64,000 nucleotides of DNA from Leucocoprinus leucothites (Eukaryota; Basidiomycota; Agaricomycetes; Agaricales; Agaricaceae). Positions 13,322 through 25,500 of this stretch are shown here, one piece after another. The notes under the pieces are model-generated. The model made no database searches, had not been told where the DNA came from, and was given only the letters and a program-made list of their open reading frames with translations. The number at the start of each line of letters is the position of its first letter. The first letter of the stretch is position 1. The translations under genes were made by a program, and so were the position numbers. The stretch lies in the NCBI GenBank assembly GCA_013368445.1, contig JAACJO010000018.1, forward strand, positions 310,001-374,000, read 5' to 3'.

Positions 13322-15790
13322 TCACGTCAAAGCTCTCGTCAAAACGTGATCTCCTCCGAGCAGGTCTACACTTCCTCCAAATACTGGTTCACCATCGGCT
13401 ATCATTTGCCCAGAACCTGGCAAATTTACCGTTCCAAAGGTTCCCTCTGGCGTTGTGATTTGAACCATCAGAAGATTTTCGTTGACCTCCCATTTCACCC
13501 CAAACCAACCGAGCTCGGTCTCCAATCCTCCCTCAGCAGATTCTAATCCGCTCAGAACAGGGGTGATGGTCCACGTTTGGCCTAGGGGCGAAGTGATACC
13601 AATGCCCAAGATATGAAACGTCAAGGCTGGTGTTGGTCCTGTAGCCCACCCATGACTATGACTTGTGAATGAGTGGTCGAAGTTCGCACCAGCTGCAGAT
13701 CGGTATCTGGAGTCATGCGCTGGTCAGTAAGTGAATAGCCTCCTCGAGATTAAACCTCACTCACCCAAGCGATCCGTTAGCAGTGAAACCTTCCAGGAGT
13801 GTCGACTGGACCGACAAGTTGGTGTATAACATGTATCCCCACTGTTGGATGGACGTGAGCTCGCATCTGGCTAAACACAGCACCCTTCACCTCTATTGGC
13901 AGAAACAGGTGAACTCGGTGAGCGAATCATCAATATGCTCGATTTGACTTGAATTCACCTCGATGGAGCAGGTCAATTGCTCGCTCGCCCTCTCCGGCAA
14001 TGAAATGGGCTTGAACCTAGCGATGAGTAAACTACCTACAATCGCTGAATTGAAGAAGAGCTAAAGGCACCTCGAATCCACCAATGAATGGTATGATCGT
14101 GTCGTTCAGCTCAGGACTCAAGGGCCCTATATCTGTCCAGAATTGTGTCAAGCCTGTGCTCACCGCCTTATTCTGTTCTTCGGTTTGGGTCGCATTGAAC
14201 AAAATTGCCATCGAGTTCCCGTCTTGCGGGTGCAGACTGCTTAATTCATTGTCACGATACATTCCAGCTCCATCGTCCCATAGCACGCTGTTGATCGCTG
14301 CTTTCAACGCCGTCGCATTTGTTCCATACGCTGCAGACAATTCGTTGTCCCCCAGTTGGCTAGCCAATTCGGACGAAACAACCAGAGTCTACAACAAGCC
14401 TCAGAATTGGTTTCGAACAACGCAAGCTACTTACCCTGTATAGAAGTACATTTGCTGCTGAGTTATGGCCTCGCCCCCCTTCCCTCCCCCAATCATTAGA
14501 GAACGATTCCGGCACATTCATTAAGCCTGTTTCGTCAACTTGACCTTCCAGAAATGCCACTGCCTTCGTATAGTTCGTCCAGACCGTCCGAACAAAATCC
14601 AGATCTTTCGTATAAAGCCAAACGTTATGTGTCCCGATTAGGGACCAGGAAATGTAGGTGTCACTGCCCTTGGCATTGATAGGAGGGCCGGAATATTGAA
14701 GGGCTCCCGTAACAGGATCTTGCGTCGAAAACATGACGAGGAGTGCGTTCTTACTCGGAAGGATGTCATTTAGGGCAACGAGTGCTGTATGGCTCGAGAT
14801 ACCCAGATCACCTGGTGAGGCTGGTTTAAGTGCTTTGTCTGTATCAGGGAAAGCTGATCAACCTGGCCATATATTTCTACGGGCGTTGTTATTGACGACC
14901 GGTGCACACGAAGGTGGGAGATCCTCACCGGTCACGCTTTGCACCGTCTACTAAGACAGGTCCTTCAACAGGACCTCCGGTCGCATTGTTCGCCCAACCT
15001 TGATTTATGTCTGAAGTTGATTATTGTGAACGGATACGAAAGAAAACCATACCTTCAGGACCTGGGCAAGGTTGCTGCCTTGCCTGGTGTACGTCTATCG
15101 TGTTCGTTTGAACCGTATATGCACCTGCATACCATAACTTGGTTAAAAAGTCGGGATCATGGAACCCAGGATCATGCGTCAAGAAATATCCCGTGTATGC
15201 CGACAGGTCGTCCCAATGGGGCATGAAGGTGATCTGCACCCCGACCCCCGAAATACTCACAGGAGCATCCGAGCGACTGACAATTGTCAAATACCGAAAT
15301 CCACCGCGTTGCTCGCCAATGGTTTGCATAAATTGGCCCTGTGGGAGGGGCGCTGGGAGTGATTGGATACCATCCCCATCCATAGAAGCAACAGCACGGC
15401 ACGAGTCATCCGAACTGACGGGACTGATGAATTCTGCGGACTCAGTAAAGGAGAGGGAGAGCCTAGAGTCCGTGGTTGAGTCATTCACGTTCAGGAAAAC
15501 CCTGCCTCCAACCTATTCCCAATTGGTCAAAAGATCTTCGTTATTTACTTGTTGTAAGTTACCTCTTTGCCAAAATCCACGACGACGAAGCTACCGCTTC
15601 CTGTCAATGTTGCTACTCCGTGACCCACGAGGGCCTCTGCATTCTGTATGTCGCCTTGGGTGGAATGGATGCTGGTAGGACGACTGTCCCTGCTCTTCGG
15701 AGCTAAGTTAAACTGGTCCCATGGTCCTTTTGGAGCTACTGCGAATACCCGTGATGCAACGGCGGCTATCGCTACGACTGTGAAGAGCAT
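13322..15790 (-). CDS. Secreted GH78-type six-hairpin glycosidase (alpha-L-rhamnosidase-like)
   Basis: Predicted extracellular plant-cell-wall or glycoside-degrading enzyme. The N-terminus MLFTVVAIAAVASRVFA is a signal peptide. It is followed by FNLAPKSR and SFVVVDFGKE, typical of the N-terminal beta domain of fungal GH78-like proteins. The catalytic (alpha/alpha)6 region is spread over several exons: WYAGAYTVQTNTI, then SDTYISWSLIGTHNVWLY, then DWGREGGRGHNSAAN, which holds the acidic and Arg/Gly residues conserved around the active site, then ALLQF. The C-terminal beta-sandwich contains HSHGWATGPTPAL, the usual motif before the terminal domain, and the protein ends in LTRALT with the stop at 13322. 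I count at least six introns. Exon 1 is 15563-15790 and its splice (GKE to VFLNVND) is in phase. Substrate within the family (rhamnoside or another deoxysugar glycoside) cannot be decided from sequence. Confidence 0.85.
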
Positions 15791-16236
15791 CGTTCAAGGT
15801 TTATGGTCGTAACAGGAATTATATTGACATTTATTCTAGCCCCCAGAACACACTCCACACCGTGTCCGACTCCCAAAGGCGGCACGTTCATATGATAACC
15901 CACGAAGCCTTCTCGCCTTCTCAGTCCCAGGGAACGGGGTTGTATTTGCTTCTAGCTTTTCTCATCTTAACCGCGGGCGGAAGCTAATTCAGACGTGTGC
16001 ATGAGAACTCTGGAGGGAGCTTCTTCTGGCGTTCCCTCTACCGATCCTGAGGGTTCAAGAGACCACTAATTCAATGAAAGCCATATTCAAAAGAGCTGGC
16101 CGGCTTGGTGTAGCCTAAGATAGTGTGAGAGACTCATACAATTGGTACAAGAACGAAATAGGAGTGGGGATGGAAATACACCGCTAAACTATAGATAACC
16201 AGACTGGGAATAAATCGTAGCGATCATCAGACGCGA

Positions 16237-18290
16237 CTACATAGGGCATGTCAAGCTCCCGTCCCAGTCTTCGGATCCAACTCCTTCAGCGACGAGAAAC
16301 AGCGACTTGGGATCGTACTTCTGTTTAATCATACGCAATTTATCGTAATGGCTACCGAAGAATGATTTTCTGAAATCAGGCTCATATAACGAAGCCTAGA
16401 AATGAGAAACAAGACTGCATTAATACTTGTCATTCAACGGCAGGCTTAAGGGTACCCACTTCATTCATATAAGTAGCAGAGTTCGGGGAGATTGGTTCCA
16501 AACGCTTAACAGCTTCTGCGATTCGCTGACGGACTTGGCGAACAACTTCGCCAGAAGCTCCTGAATCCCAGCCGTCGGCCGTGTATGCATGTGCGACAGC
16601 TTTCCGCCACCCTGGGTTTAGGGCGACTGATTCTGGATCAGCACGAGCCACGGCTCCCCCTGCAACAAAACTGAGAAATAAAAGGAACACCCATTAGTGA
16701 ATGCTGTGGAAAAACAAGTCTCAGGTTTGACGTACTTGATTGCAATGAACTCGAAGCTTAAGAACAGACTGGCTGTTTCCTCTGCCCGCTCTTCTGCGGC
16801 TTCACGAGACAGGAGGCGAGATGCTAGCTCAACGTTACCCCCAAGTTGATCTATGGGTGGAGCTTGAGATTCCAATTCTGCAAGCCAGGTATGAAAGTTG
16901 TCGTAGGCATCGGAGAAGACAGTCGCCCCGGAATCCCCAGTGGCATTTCTAACAAAATCGTAGAAGGGCATAATTGTTGCATTGTGTTCAGCCAGCGTCA
17001 CGTTCGGTGCGACGAATACTGCGAACAGGCTGGATTTGGTGATGGACGAATAACCACCCCAGCCGGCATCAGAAAGTTGAGGATGCAGACTGACAAACTT
17101 TGTGCCGACGGTTTGTGCGACTTGAGGGTTGGGGAAGGTGACGTTAATGCCGGACATAGTTAAGGGGACAAGGTCGTGGGTCCTGTAAGTGGCGGAAGTG
17201 ACGACACCCCAGGACCCTGCACCTCCGCCTCGAAGAGCCCAGAAGAGATCGGCATTGTTGTGGGCATTAGCAACGACATGGTCACCATTGGATTGAACAA
17301 TAGTAAATTGAACGACATTGTCGACCCCTTTGAGGTAGTGCAAATGGTACCGTTAAGGATGTTGCCTGCCCAGCGAAAGGGAAGAGACGTACCGAGGCCA
17401 TATTTCGCGGAAAATGCACTGTGTCCGCCACCCATAACCCAACCACCTGCTGCTCCATTCGACATACCGGCAGAAAGACCACCAACTATAAAACGTTGTT
17501 GATCGCGCGCAGCTACATATGCTTCGTTCCATTGGACTCCCGATCCAAAGGTGAAAGCTAACAGGGAGTTGAGAAAGGCGTGAAAATCTAAGTTTGGCAA
17601 AAGGGGTGCGTACCCGGCACGGCTTCATCGCCTGAGCCACCTTCCGGAATGAAATTCGCGTCGTAACTGATATTCTTGAGGTTGTGTGTCCATATCATAA
17701 AAGCACCTCTACCTGCGCTTCGACCAAGATAGTCATGCCTTAAAAATACAGGTGTTCAGTGTTAGAACCAGCTTCTTCATGACATGATGAACGTGAAAAT
17801 CGTACCCGGTATTCTTTACGACGAATCTCAGGTTATGCTGGTCGACGAATCTGACCGCGGCTTGCACATCTTCGATAGTCCTAGCGTCAACACCGATGGG
17901 GGGAACGCTTCCCTGTTCACAAGGCAACCCGAGAGTTGTGTTCAAGTAGCATCCGCTGATGCTGCCATTCTTGTTCGTATAGGTTTCGAAATTGACATTC
18001 TCGTAGGCACCAGAGTGATTGGAGCGCCAGATTCCATTGAACCAGTTCTGCTCCACATCGGAGCAATTACCAGATGGGTTGTCAATGGGATAGCACGCAG
18101 AAGCAGGGGGTACGGGGTGAATGAGGGGTTGAGAAAGCTGAGAGGAGAGGGTATTGAAATCATCATCGCTTGGCCAGCAGGATTCACCGTAGAGACATCG
18201 ACATCCTGTGCCACCCTCTGAAGTTTGCGCGAGGACAAGCGAAAGTGAAACAAAAGGTGTGAATTCCAGGAGTGTTCCAAAAGCTCGCAT
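16237..18290 (-). CDS. Secreted FAD-linked oxidase (berberine-bridge-enzyme-like, BBE)
   Basis: Flavoenzyme oxidising an alcohol, sugar or secondary-metabolite substrate outside the cell. The start MRAFGTLLEFTPFVSLSLVLAQT is a secretion signal. A Cys-rich segment (CRCLYGESCWPSDDDF) follows, then the FAD-binding (PCMH) domain. An intron at the end of NTG restores NTGHDYLGRSAGRG, in which the His is the usual flavin attachment residue. Further on are AAGGWVMGGGHSAFS and LFWALRGGGAGSWGVV. The C-terminal BBE domain ends YDPKSLFLVAEGVGSEDWD before the stop at 16237-16239. The second flavin-linking Cys of the bicovalent family members (GxCxxVGxxGG) is not visible; the matching stretch reads SAGMSNGAAGG, so flavin may be held through one covalent bond. 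The next gene upstream (bHLH) is on the same strand, with 0.8 kb between them. Confidence 0.87.
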
Positions 18291-19062
18291 CCCGGAACGA
18301 AACGTCGATGAGCTCTCCCGGCCGTGAACAAATCCTTTTTATATCGTATATCTTTACGTATAGGAGTGTCGCAGTTCATCATAGCATGTGCCAAGCCTCT
18401 GCGGTGTGGAGTCGTGTATGTTTCGAGGGCCAGTAGTGCATGCTACCCTTCTTAACTTGAATGTGATTCCTATCCGCAGTTGGCTAAGCTCCAGGAACTG
18501 ACGACGGTGCAAGCGCCGAAAGGAATCCTTTGCTGCGATCTCGTAGCAATAGCTATCATTCTCAGCCTCGTAGAGTAGAATGACTCAGTGAAGGTGGTGG
18601 TCAGGAGGGTGAGGGTCCTGCATTTAATCCGAGTCGATGCGATCTCACCGGCTTCCACGAGAGAACCTTTATCGACTCTTCAAGCTTCAGGCGTCGCGTG
18701 AGACTTTGCCCCAACCAAGGTCGTGCTCATGCATTGATTAAAATCAAGAACCAAGGCACGAGTCAGAAATTTCGCCAACGAGTATATGAGCCGAGAATTT
18801 CTTGGTTGGCTTGACTGCGGAGAAATCAATATCAAAACAATTTGATGCAAACGTCATTGATTCAGCTTCTATGTTCAGAAGGATGAAACGATAAATCTTG
18901 GTATTTGCACATGAGCAGGAAAGGACAAATTTACTAGAGTACAGAGGTCCGTCATAAAATCCCAAAAAGAAAAAGAAAAAGGCCGACTTGTTTCTCGCAA
19001 TCCTCTAGGTATATACTGAGTCTCTAGATGCACAAATGACTGTCCATTGTTCTGGCAATGAA
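18291..19062. other. Intergenic spacer
   Basis: Promoter side of the oxidase gene and 3' side of the bHLH gene. No coding frame of interest and no structural RNA is seen. An A-rich stretch with the sequence aaaaagaaaaagaaaaa lies at about 18963-18979. Confidence 0.5.
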
Positions 19063-20475
19063 TTAACTAGTAGAGGGCATCATTAAACCCAACAGACTTG
19101 AGGGAGTTTGCACAGCAATACTCGTATTGTCGCGTCGTCTGGCAGCGTCCCTGGAATTTATTTTCCCACTTGAAGATGGGAGCGATATGTGGAGAGGTTC
19201 TGTGGGTGACATAATGGAAGGCGGTAGAGGACGGAATATAGGTGAGGAGCCAGCACCGCCACCGCTGATTTGGAGAAGCATTGTCGCTGCATGTTCGTCT
19301 TCTGGGGTACGCGTGAGCAACGGTGATGGTACCTGCTTATGCGCGCCACTCGTCGAAGAAGGCAATGAAAGAGTAGAAGCCATGGAAGCAACAGCAGGTT
19401 GGAATTCAGTGGATGAGGGAGGGGTTGGTAGCTGTAAGGGAGGAATGGAACCCTTGCTGCTGCGGGTGTGGTCGACACGAGAAGAGGGGGATATATTAAA
19501 AATAGACGGGTCAAGGAGTGTCTCGGGCAACCATGAGGAGATAGATGGAAGTCGATTTCTTGCTAGTAGACTCTCCGAGTTTTGCTCCCGAGGCATAATG
19601 GATGGCGAGTCTCCTTGGATAGACTCGAGTTCACGAGTGTATCGTTCAGTGCGAGCGCGCTTGGAGGGGGGACTGGGCTGAGGATCTGGACTATCCGCAG
19701 GAGAGTTGTCCCACTCAGGGCTCATGGGAGTGTCAACAACGGCTTTGGAGTGGCTATGAGTTGTGTCAAGGTTTCCGCTACATCTGGAACAGATTGGGTT
19801 TTCTTGTTCAAGGACGGCCACCCGGTTCAAGAGGTCCTGCAAGAATGTGACTGTCCGTACAAGGATCTCAAGTTTGTACTCCCGCTCCTTCTCTTCTTTC
19901 TTTCCTGCAGGTTTGCTCTTCTGCTTCTTCTTCTCGCCCCCATATTCTTCGTCGTCGTCGTCACCATCACCCTCGTCTTCATCGTCAGAGCTGTTTTGTG
20001 ACTTGGGCTGTTTACCATAGTCGAGCGGAACCAGCTCTTTCAATGTCGCGAGGGCATTATTAATCTTCGTCCGGCGAGCCTTCTCAATGATCGAATGATT
20101 TAACCTTCGCTGAGCTTCCCGAGCTGAGCGAGATAGGGGACCTGGCTTCCTCCCACGTTTGCTGGGAGGCCTCGCTGACAATGATGGGTCTGGAGACTCT
20201 GGGGAAGGTTGCAAGGTATGGGGCGCAGACCCAGAACCGTTTGGGCCAGCGGATTTGGCCGACGGCGGGGTCCGCTTGGGCAAGATAGGCCTGGGCTGTA
20301 GATTTCCTACTGGGGAGGTGACCGTGGGCTCCAGCTGACGAATTTGTGGTGATGACGCAGTGGTTAGTTGGTTGGCACTGCCGCGCGGTCGTTTGGCGCG
20401 CCGAGGAGGGTTACAGCTGGCTGCATAGAGGTCTTTTTTGGGTTCCGACATGAGAGAAGGGATGCAGGTAGTCAA
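19063..20475 (-). CDS. bHLH transcription factor with long acidic/basic loop
   Basis: Nuclear regulator of the basic helix-loop-helix family; intronless, 470 residues from the first ATG, or 462 from the second Met (MSEPKK), which may be the true start. Residues 1-118 are Pro/Ser/Arg-rich and include RPPSKRGRKPGP, a likely nuclear localisation or AT-hook-like patch. The basic region and helix 1 span about 119-149 (REAQRRLNHSIIEKARRTK, then INNALATLKELV); the E-x-x-R pair EKARR is the E-box contact signature. Helix 2 spans about 200-222 (YKLEILVRTVTFLQDLLNRV). Between them is an unusually long loop of about 50 residues with an Asp/Glu run and then a Lys-rich run. The C-terminal half is Ser/Pro-rich with SPLLTRTPEDEHAATMLLQ. 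It resembles the fungal INO4/PHO4-like group, but I cannot assign an orthologue. Confidence 0.88.
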   Translation of the reverse strand: MTTCIPSLMSEPKKDLYAASCNPPRRAKRPRGSANQLTTASSPQIRQLEPTVTSPVGNLQPRPILPKRTPPSAKSAGPNGSGSAPHTLQPSPESPDPSLSARPPSKRGRKPGPLSRSAREAQRRLNHSIIEKARRTKINNALATLKELVPLDYGKQPKSQNSSDDEDEGDGDDDDEEYGGEKKKQKSKPAGKKEEKEREYKLEILVRTVTFLQDLLNRVAVLEQENPICSRCSGNLDTTHSHSKAVVDTPMSPEWDNSPADSPDPQPSPPSKRARTERYTRELESIQGDSPSIMPREQNSESLLARNRLPSISSWLPETLLDPSIFNISPSSRVDHTRSSKGSIPPLQLPTPPSSTEFQPAVASMASTLSLPSSTSGAHKQVPSPLLTRTPEDEHAATMLLQISGGGAGSSPIFRPLPPSIMSPTEPLHISLPSSSGKINSRDAARRRDNTSIAVQTPSSLLGLMMPSTS

Positions 20476-22573
20476 GTTTAGAGAGCCTAAGGAAACCTCG
20501 TCTCATAAGCCACTGCCGGAGGGGCTATACCTGGAGTTGAGTCGGAGAGTGATTTGGCATTATTGCTCGTGTGCTAAGAAACGTGCTAGCCAAAAGTTAA
20601 TAGGAGCGACAGCACACGACCTGGCTATCCGGTTTCTGATTGGCTGTTATCCAGACACGTTCGCCTCCTTAAGTGGTTCGGAGTACGCGTTATCTTGAGC
20701 GCATTTCCCTTTAGGGAATCATGATCTTCTGGCGCTCGATTGTGCCAAATTACCTTTTCGATTCTTTGAACTATGAACGTGTTACCACGTTGTTATCGAG
20801 CTCTGATGAGCTATTGTTGTCTTTGGAGGATTGCAAGGGTGCAAGCTGCTACCATCGGATGGAACAATTCACGTTGAGGAACAGCAGAACATTGGTGGTT
20901 GTATCGATCGAATCAGATACCCATGCTTGCCTGTGGGTACGAAACAGCGAGGCTGTTTGGTGGCTTACGGAGAAGAGCGATAGGATGTTAAAGATAGAAA
21001 ATACGCCGGGTTCCCACACAACCCTGATGCCCATCCACGTTCAACAAATTAGGACAAATAATGAGCTGACTCTCATACTCTTACAGTCTTGACTCTTCTC
21101 TAATAATTCAACCTCTGGCAGCTGGCTTGGTTGAAGTTGAAGGGACACCTCACACGACCATAATGCCTGACTACATGTTCTACGTGCTTCAGATGTGGTC
21201 ATTAAATTATCACCTATAATTCTTCGAGTTTCAGACTCGGATTTGACAGTGTCAAATGCCCTAGGATTGTTCAAAAACAAGACAGCGATCAGCATTTCGA
21301 AGCTGAAAAAACTGATGCACCACTTCTGCGAACGTTCGAATCACAGGATCCTTAATATTGGAGTTGAAATGCCGGAAGAAGGCATGGTGCGATCCTCTGG
21401 TTCTGGGCCGCGGGACTCTGGCCTCCCGGGTCTCGTCGAAAATATCATCTTCGCCTAACACTCGAAACAAATTCAGGAGCTAACATCGGAAGCCCGACGC
21501 CCCAATGGAGTAGTTACATGTCACTGATTGGTTCGCAGCTCAACATATTGCGATTCTGACCAGGAGAACTGAGCGGGGTTGGTTTGTTCGAATCTCCTGA
21601 TGTGATTCGGAATACATTCCTTTGGGTAATGCACATAACGGTGCTCTAGGTAGGTAGCGTGAAATACGAACCAACCTCCAGCTGGTGACTCACCCGGTCA
21701 ACTTGCCTAACCTCGAGCGTTTTAAACGGGACAATGTTGATATAAATAAATGTTCGGACTCAATTCAACATATGGTCCCATCACTTGAATGTTCACTTGG
21801 ATTGCTCCACCTAGGCATTTAACCTGTGGATTGGGAGATCTCTTGTATCTCATGAGCTTTGGAAAGTTCCTTGCAGACACTCCGGCGGGGTTGAGCGAGG
21901 TGGGATTTGCTTCCCCTTCCTCAGGTTTCCGGCTGAGAATGCTGTCATTCTTTCGAGTAAATGGAGATCAGTCACTGCTTCCCGGTGAATGCCTCCACTT
22001 CATTCCGGCTTCGGTGACGGATCAATTCTGCAATAACTTTCACGAAAGGCAGCGATGTTCAATCTTCATTAATCGCTGATTCAAGAGCTGTTCAGAATCC
22101 AATAATACAGGAAAGGTTGTCGGGCGGTGCTTCTTCCAGCGGGGTTGAACTTCTCCTGAGCCGAAGGGAGAGAAAGTGATACTGTATGTGATGACAAGGA
22201 ATCTAGATATCAGTGCTGTGTAATGATCCAGTTCAGTGGTATGTAAGTCAATGTTGAAATTTGAAACGTTGATGATCAGAACAGAAGTTGCAAAGTTGGG
22301 AGCGCCCGTAGATGATCGTGGTAAAGTTGTCTTTCAAGTTGAGCTATGGTACTTGGATTAGTTCGCACAATATTCGTTGCCAAAAATAATAGGATAGGGA
22401 GAACTAGGAATTTACTGACAATTCGTCTCGGTTTTGAGTCAATGATTGATTTTGCAGCGGGGTAGACTGTTACTCTAGATGATCGGGCCCAGCGTTTGAA
22501 TTGGCCGCGATTAGATAAGCAGGGTCACGGCCTCGCCACGACGCGACCTCGACGCGTTGTTCTCACTTTCTTC
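20476..22573. other. Divergent promoter region between bHLH and SCC3 genes
   Basis: About 2.1 kb between two divergent genes. A 123-codon plus-strand frame at 20721-21092 and several shorter ones have no motif and no consistent splice partners, so I do not call a gene. No RNA gene or repeat is seen. Confidence 0.5.
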
Positions 22574-25500
22574 ATGGACGATAATACCCCCGCCTCGACC
22601 CCAGGGCCCAGACGCTCACAACGAGACAGGAAGAATGTTAAGCATTTTGCCTCAGGTACCTCGCCTTTGCTGGGAACAGAACTCAGGAAGACTAAACTGC
22701 TGTCTAGGTGGATCAAGCGTTGTGAAACGTAAACGTAAATTGGCTGAAGCCGATGCTGAGAACGACGCGCTTGATACTGGAGCGGAGGGTACTGAAGCAG
22801 ATCAAGATGTAGAGTCTGAATCTGCGCCTGAAGACAATGCGGACGATTCGCATGCGCCTAAGCAGAAACGGAAACGCGCCAAGGCTGCTGGTTCAAAAAC
22901 AAAAGGCGCACCTCCTGCTAAACGACCTAGAACTGCTGAAGCTGAAGGAGAGGGACCAGCTTCTGGAGGTGAGGAGGCCGATGCATCGGCAGAGGAGGAG
23001 GACGAGGGGACAAAGACTCTGAAGGGTGGAAAGAAGAACAAAGGATCTCCTAAAGTAAAGACTAAACGGCCTCGCAAACCCAAGGGGACCACAACCGCCA
23101 CGAAACAGACCAAACCTGCTGGCAGGAGAGGCCGTCGCGTGAAGGAGAAAGGAGAGGGATATGATGTTGAACAAATTGCGAAGGACACTAAAATTGCAAC
23201 TGATAACACACTCTTCAGTGCGCTGCTTCTTCGTTTTGATCTTGGAATGTTAAACTTATTGCTCTCTACAGACGCCCTTGTTGATTCAACAGTAGCACTA
23301 CAGGATGCAGTTCAAGACTTTATCCGTTCTCTTCAAGAAACACCTGAAGCAGCACAGGCAGAGCTCGTCAACCTTATCCTCCGGTGCTGCGGCTGCAACG
23401 ACTCAGTTGATGCCAATCAGGCTGTTGACTATGACGGCGTAGTCGATGCCCTGGATAACTTCACTGAAGTTCTCAAACAAGAAAACTCGCCCGTCTACCC
23501 GCTCACATCGAAACTTCCCGTCTTCAAACCATTCCGCGCGTCCCTTTCCGAGTTTATTGACCGACTGGTGTCGTCTACTGCAGATCTCGGAGTACTATAT
23601 AACTCAGAGTTCATGTCGACATTGCAAACATGGGTGATTGCCATGTCGTCCTCTCAGATTCGAAGTTTCCGGCACACGGCAACAGTAGTAGCGCTCGAGG
23701 TGGAGACGTCATTATGTGATGCTGCCGCCGCCGTTGATAAAGAGGCAGAGGTTGTTAGCAGGCAGAGGGAGGGTGAGAAGAAGCGGAAAGGGACGGGGAA
23801 AGGTTCCAATGCAAGAGACAAAGAGCTGGAGGCTAAGGCTCGCGAGATTAGAGAGAGACGGACAAAGCTGGCTGAATATCTCAAGGAGACTGTCGACGGG
23901 TATGTATCAAGTTCAGCACTCGGAAACTATTGTTCACTCGATTATCAGTGTCTTCGTCCACCGGTACCGCGATCTAGATCCTAACATTCGTGCAGAGTGC
24001 GTTCGCTCCATTGGGCAGTGGTTCAAGAAGTATCCAGGACATTTCCTCAATGCTTCCTACCTTCGCTATGTTGGCTGGGTCCTCTCTGACGCCAACACTC
24101 ACGTCCGCTTGGAAGCGGTCAAGTCGCTCTCGTCTGTTTATGATCAAGACGAGTATATTGGCAATCTGACACACTTTACCGAACGTTTCAAACCTCGACT
24201 ACTCGAAATGGCAACAAGCGATGTTGAGCTTTCTGTCCGCGTATCCGTCATTCAAGTGCTCGAAGCCATTGATGCGCAGTCCCTACTCGAGGAGGAGGAA
24301 CGGGAAAAGCTCTGCCTGTTGGTTTTCGATGAGGAAGTGAAAGTGCGGAAGGCTGTGGGTGGATTTGTGAAGCGCGTATGGAAGGAGAGTCTGGAGGAGA
24401 GGGTTGTTCTTGGGCGGAAGGGTAAGGGAAGGAAGAAGGGGAAGGAGCTACAAGAACGAGATGAGGAAAGGATCGGGCTGAAGTCGCTAGTTGCTTTATT
24501 CGAGAAATGGAGTAAAGCGCTCAGTGAGCTGACTGGAGATGCGGAGGAAAGTGAAAACGGCGATGATATGCTAGCGAATGGCCAGGATGAGAACGACTCT
24601 GTCGACGGTCCCTCTAGACGTGCATCGAGACGGAAGGAAGTGCTTGCTCTTGTGGGTACAGACAAGAAGAGTCGAGTCACACTTGCTGTGGAAGCTCTGT
24701 GGGATGAGGTGGACTCGTTAAAGGACTGGGAAGAGATTCTCGATATGCTGTTGCTCGACCATTCTTCGGGATCTGGTGAATCCCAGGCACATAATGGTGC
24801 TAGGGTCAATGGCAAAGAACGCACTCCTCCTGAACCGGATGTGGTTATCCAGGATAGCTGGAGGTTGGAGGAGGGCGAGGAGACGATTTTATTGGAAATT
24901 TTGGTTACTTCTATTCGGCAAACGAAGGCAGATGCGGGTGGAGGCAAAAAGGTGTGTCTAGATGCTTTCCAGATGCTCGTCACATATTTAAATTCACTGG
25001 CTTTGGAATAGGGAGAAGAGGAGACAGTTGCTAACGATATCACCCGAGAAATTATCAAGGCACTTCCACGTTTATTCATCAAGTATCAGACTGACCAGCA
25101 CCGGATCGCCAACGTCCTACTAATACCTACTCTAATGAACCTCGACCTGTATCTCGAAATGCGTATGATTTCCGTACGTTCCTATTCTCCTATCTCTTGC
25201 ACACAAAACCGACCATATGCCTACCAATAACAGGCATACAACGCACTCTGGGACGACATCATCAAACAATTCATGTCGCATACCTCGGTAACCGTGCTCA
25301 GCCACGCTATCACAGCGATCCGATACCTCATAGACGCAACATCACTATCAAACGCCAATAGCACCAAAATTCTCGAGCTAGAAGATGAGCTAGCAACAGC
25401 ACTTCGTGATACAGTGGGGGGAAGGGACGAGATTGAGGTTGCGACGCTTGCGGAGGACGAGGTTTTGGCGCTAGGCGCCCATTGCTCAAGGATTGGCGTC

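Noticed and set aside
13322..18290. Secondary-metabolite cluster made of the glycosidase and BBE-like oxidase
   Set aside because: No polyketide synthase, NRPS, terpene synthase, transporter or P450 is nearby; two secreted enzymes side by side are not enough.
20721..21092. 123-codon plus-strand frame between bHLH and SCC3 genes
   Set aside because: No motif, no splice partners and composition like noncoding DNA; probably a chance frame.
21560..21620. Possible tRNA T-arm (ggtttgttcgaatctcc)
   Set aside because: The arm does not pair and no acceptor or anticodon stem can be drawn around it.
22802..23209. 135-codon minus-strand frame opposite the SCC3 gene
   Set aside because: It is the antisense shadow of the Lys/Glu-rich coding exon (Phe/Leu/Ser-rich composition) and has no motif.
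24940..25020. Apparent premature stop suggesting that SCC3 is a pseudogene
   Set aside because: The stop is inside a GT-AG intron (24952-25011); the spliced frame continues with family sequence and total exon length is a whole number of codons.
24252..25082. 276-codon minus-strand frame opposite the SCC3 gene
   Set aside because: Ser-rich antisense of a strongly supported cohesin exon; no independent evidence.
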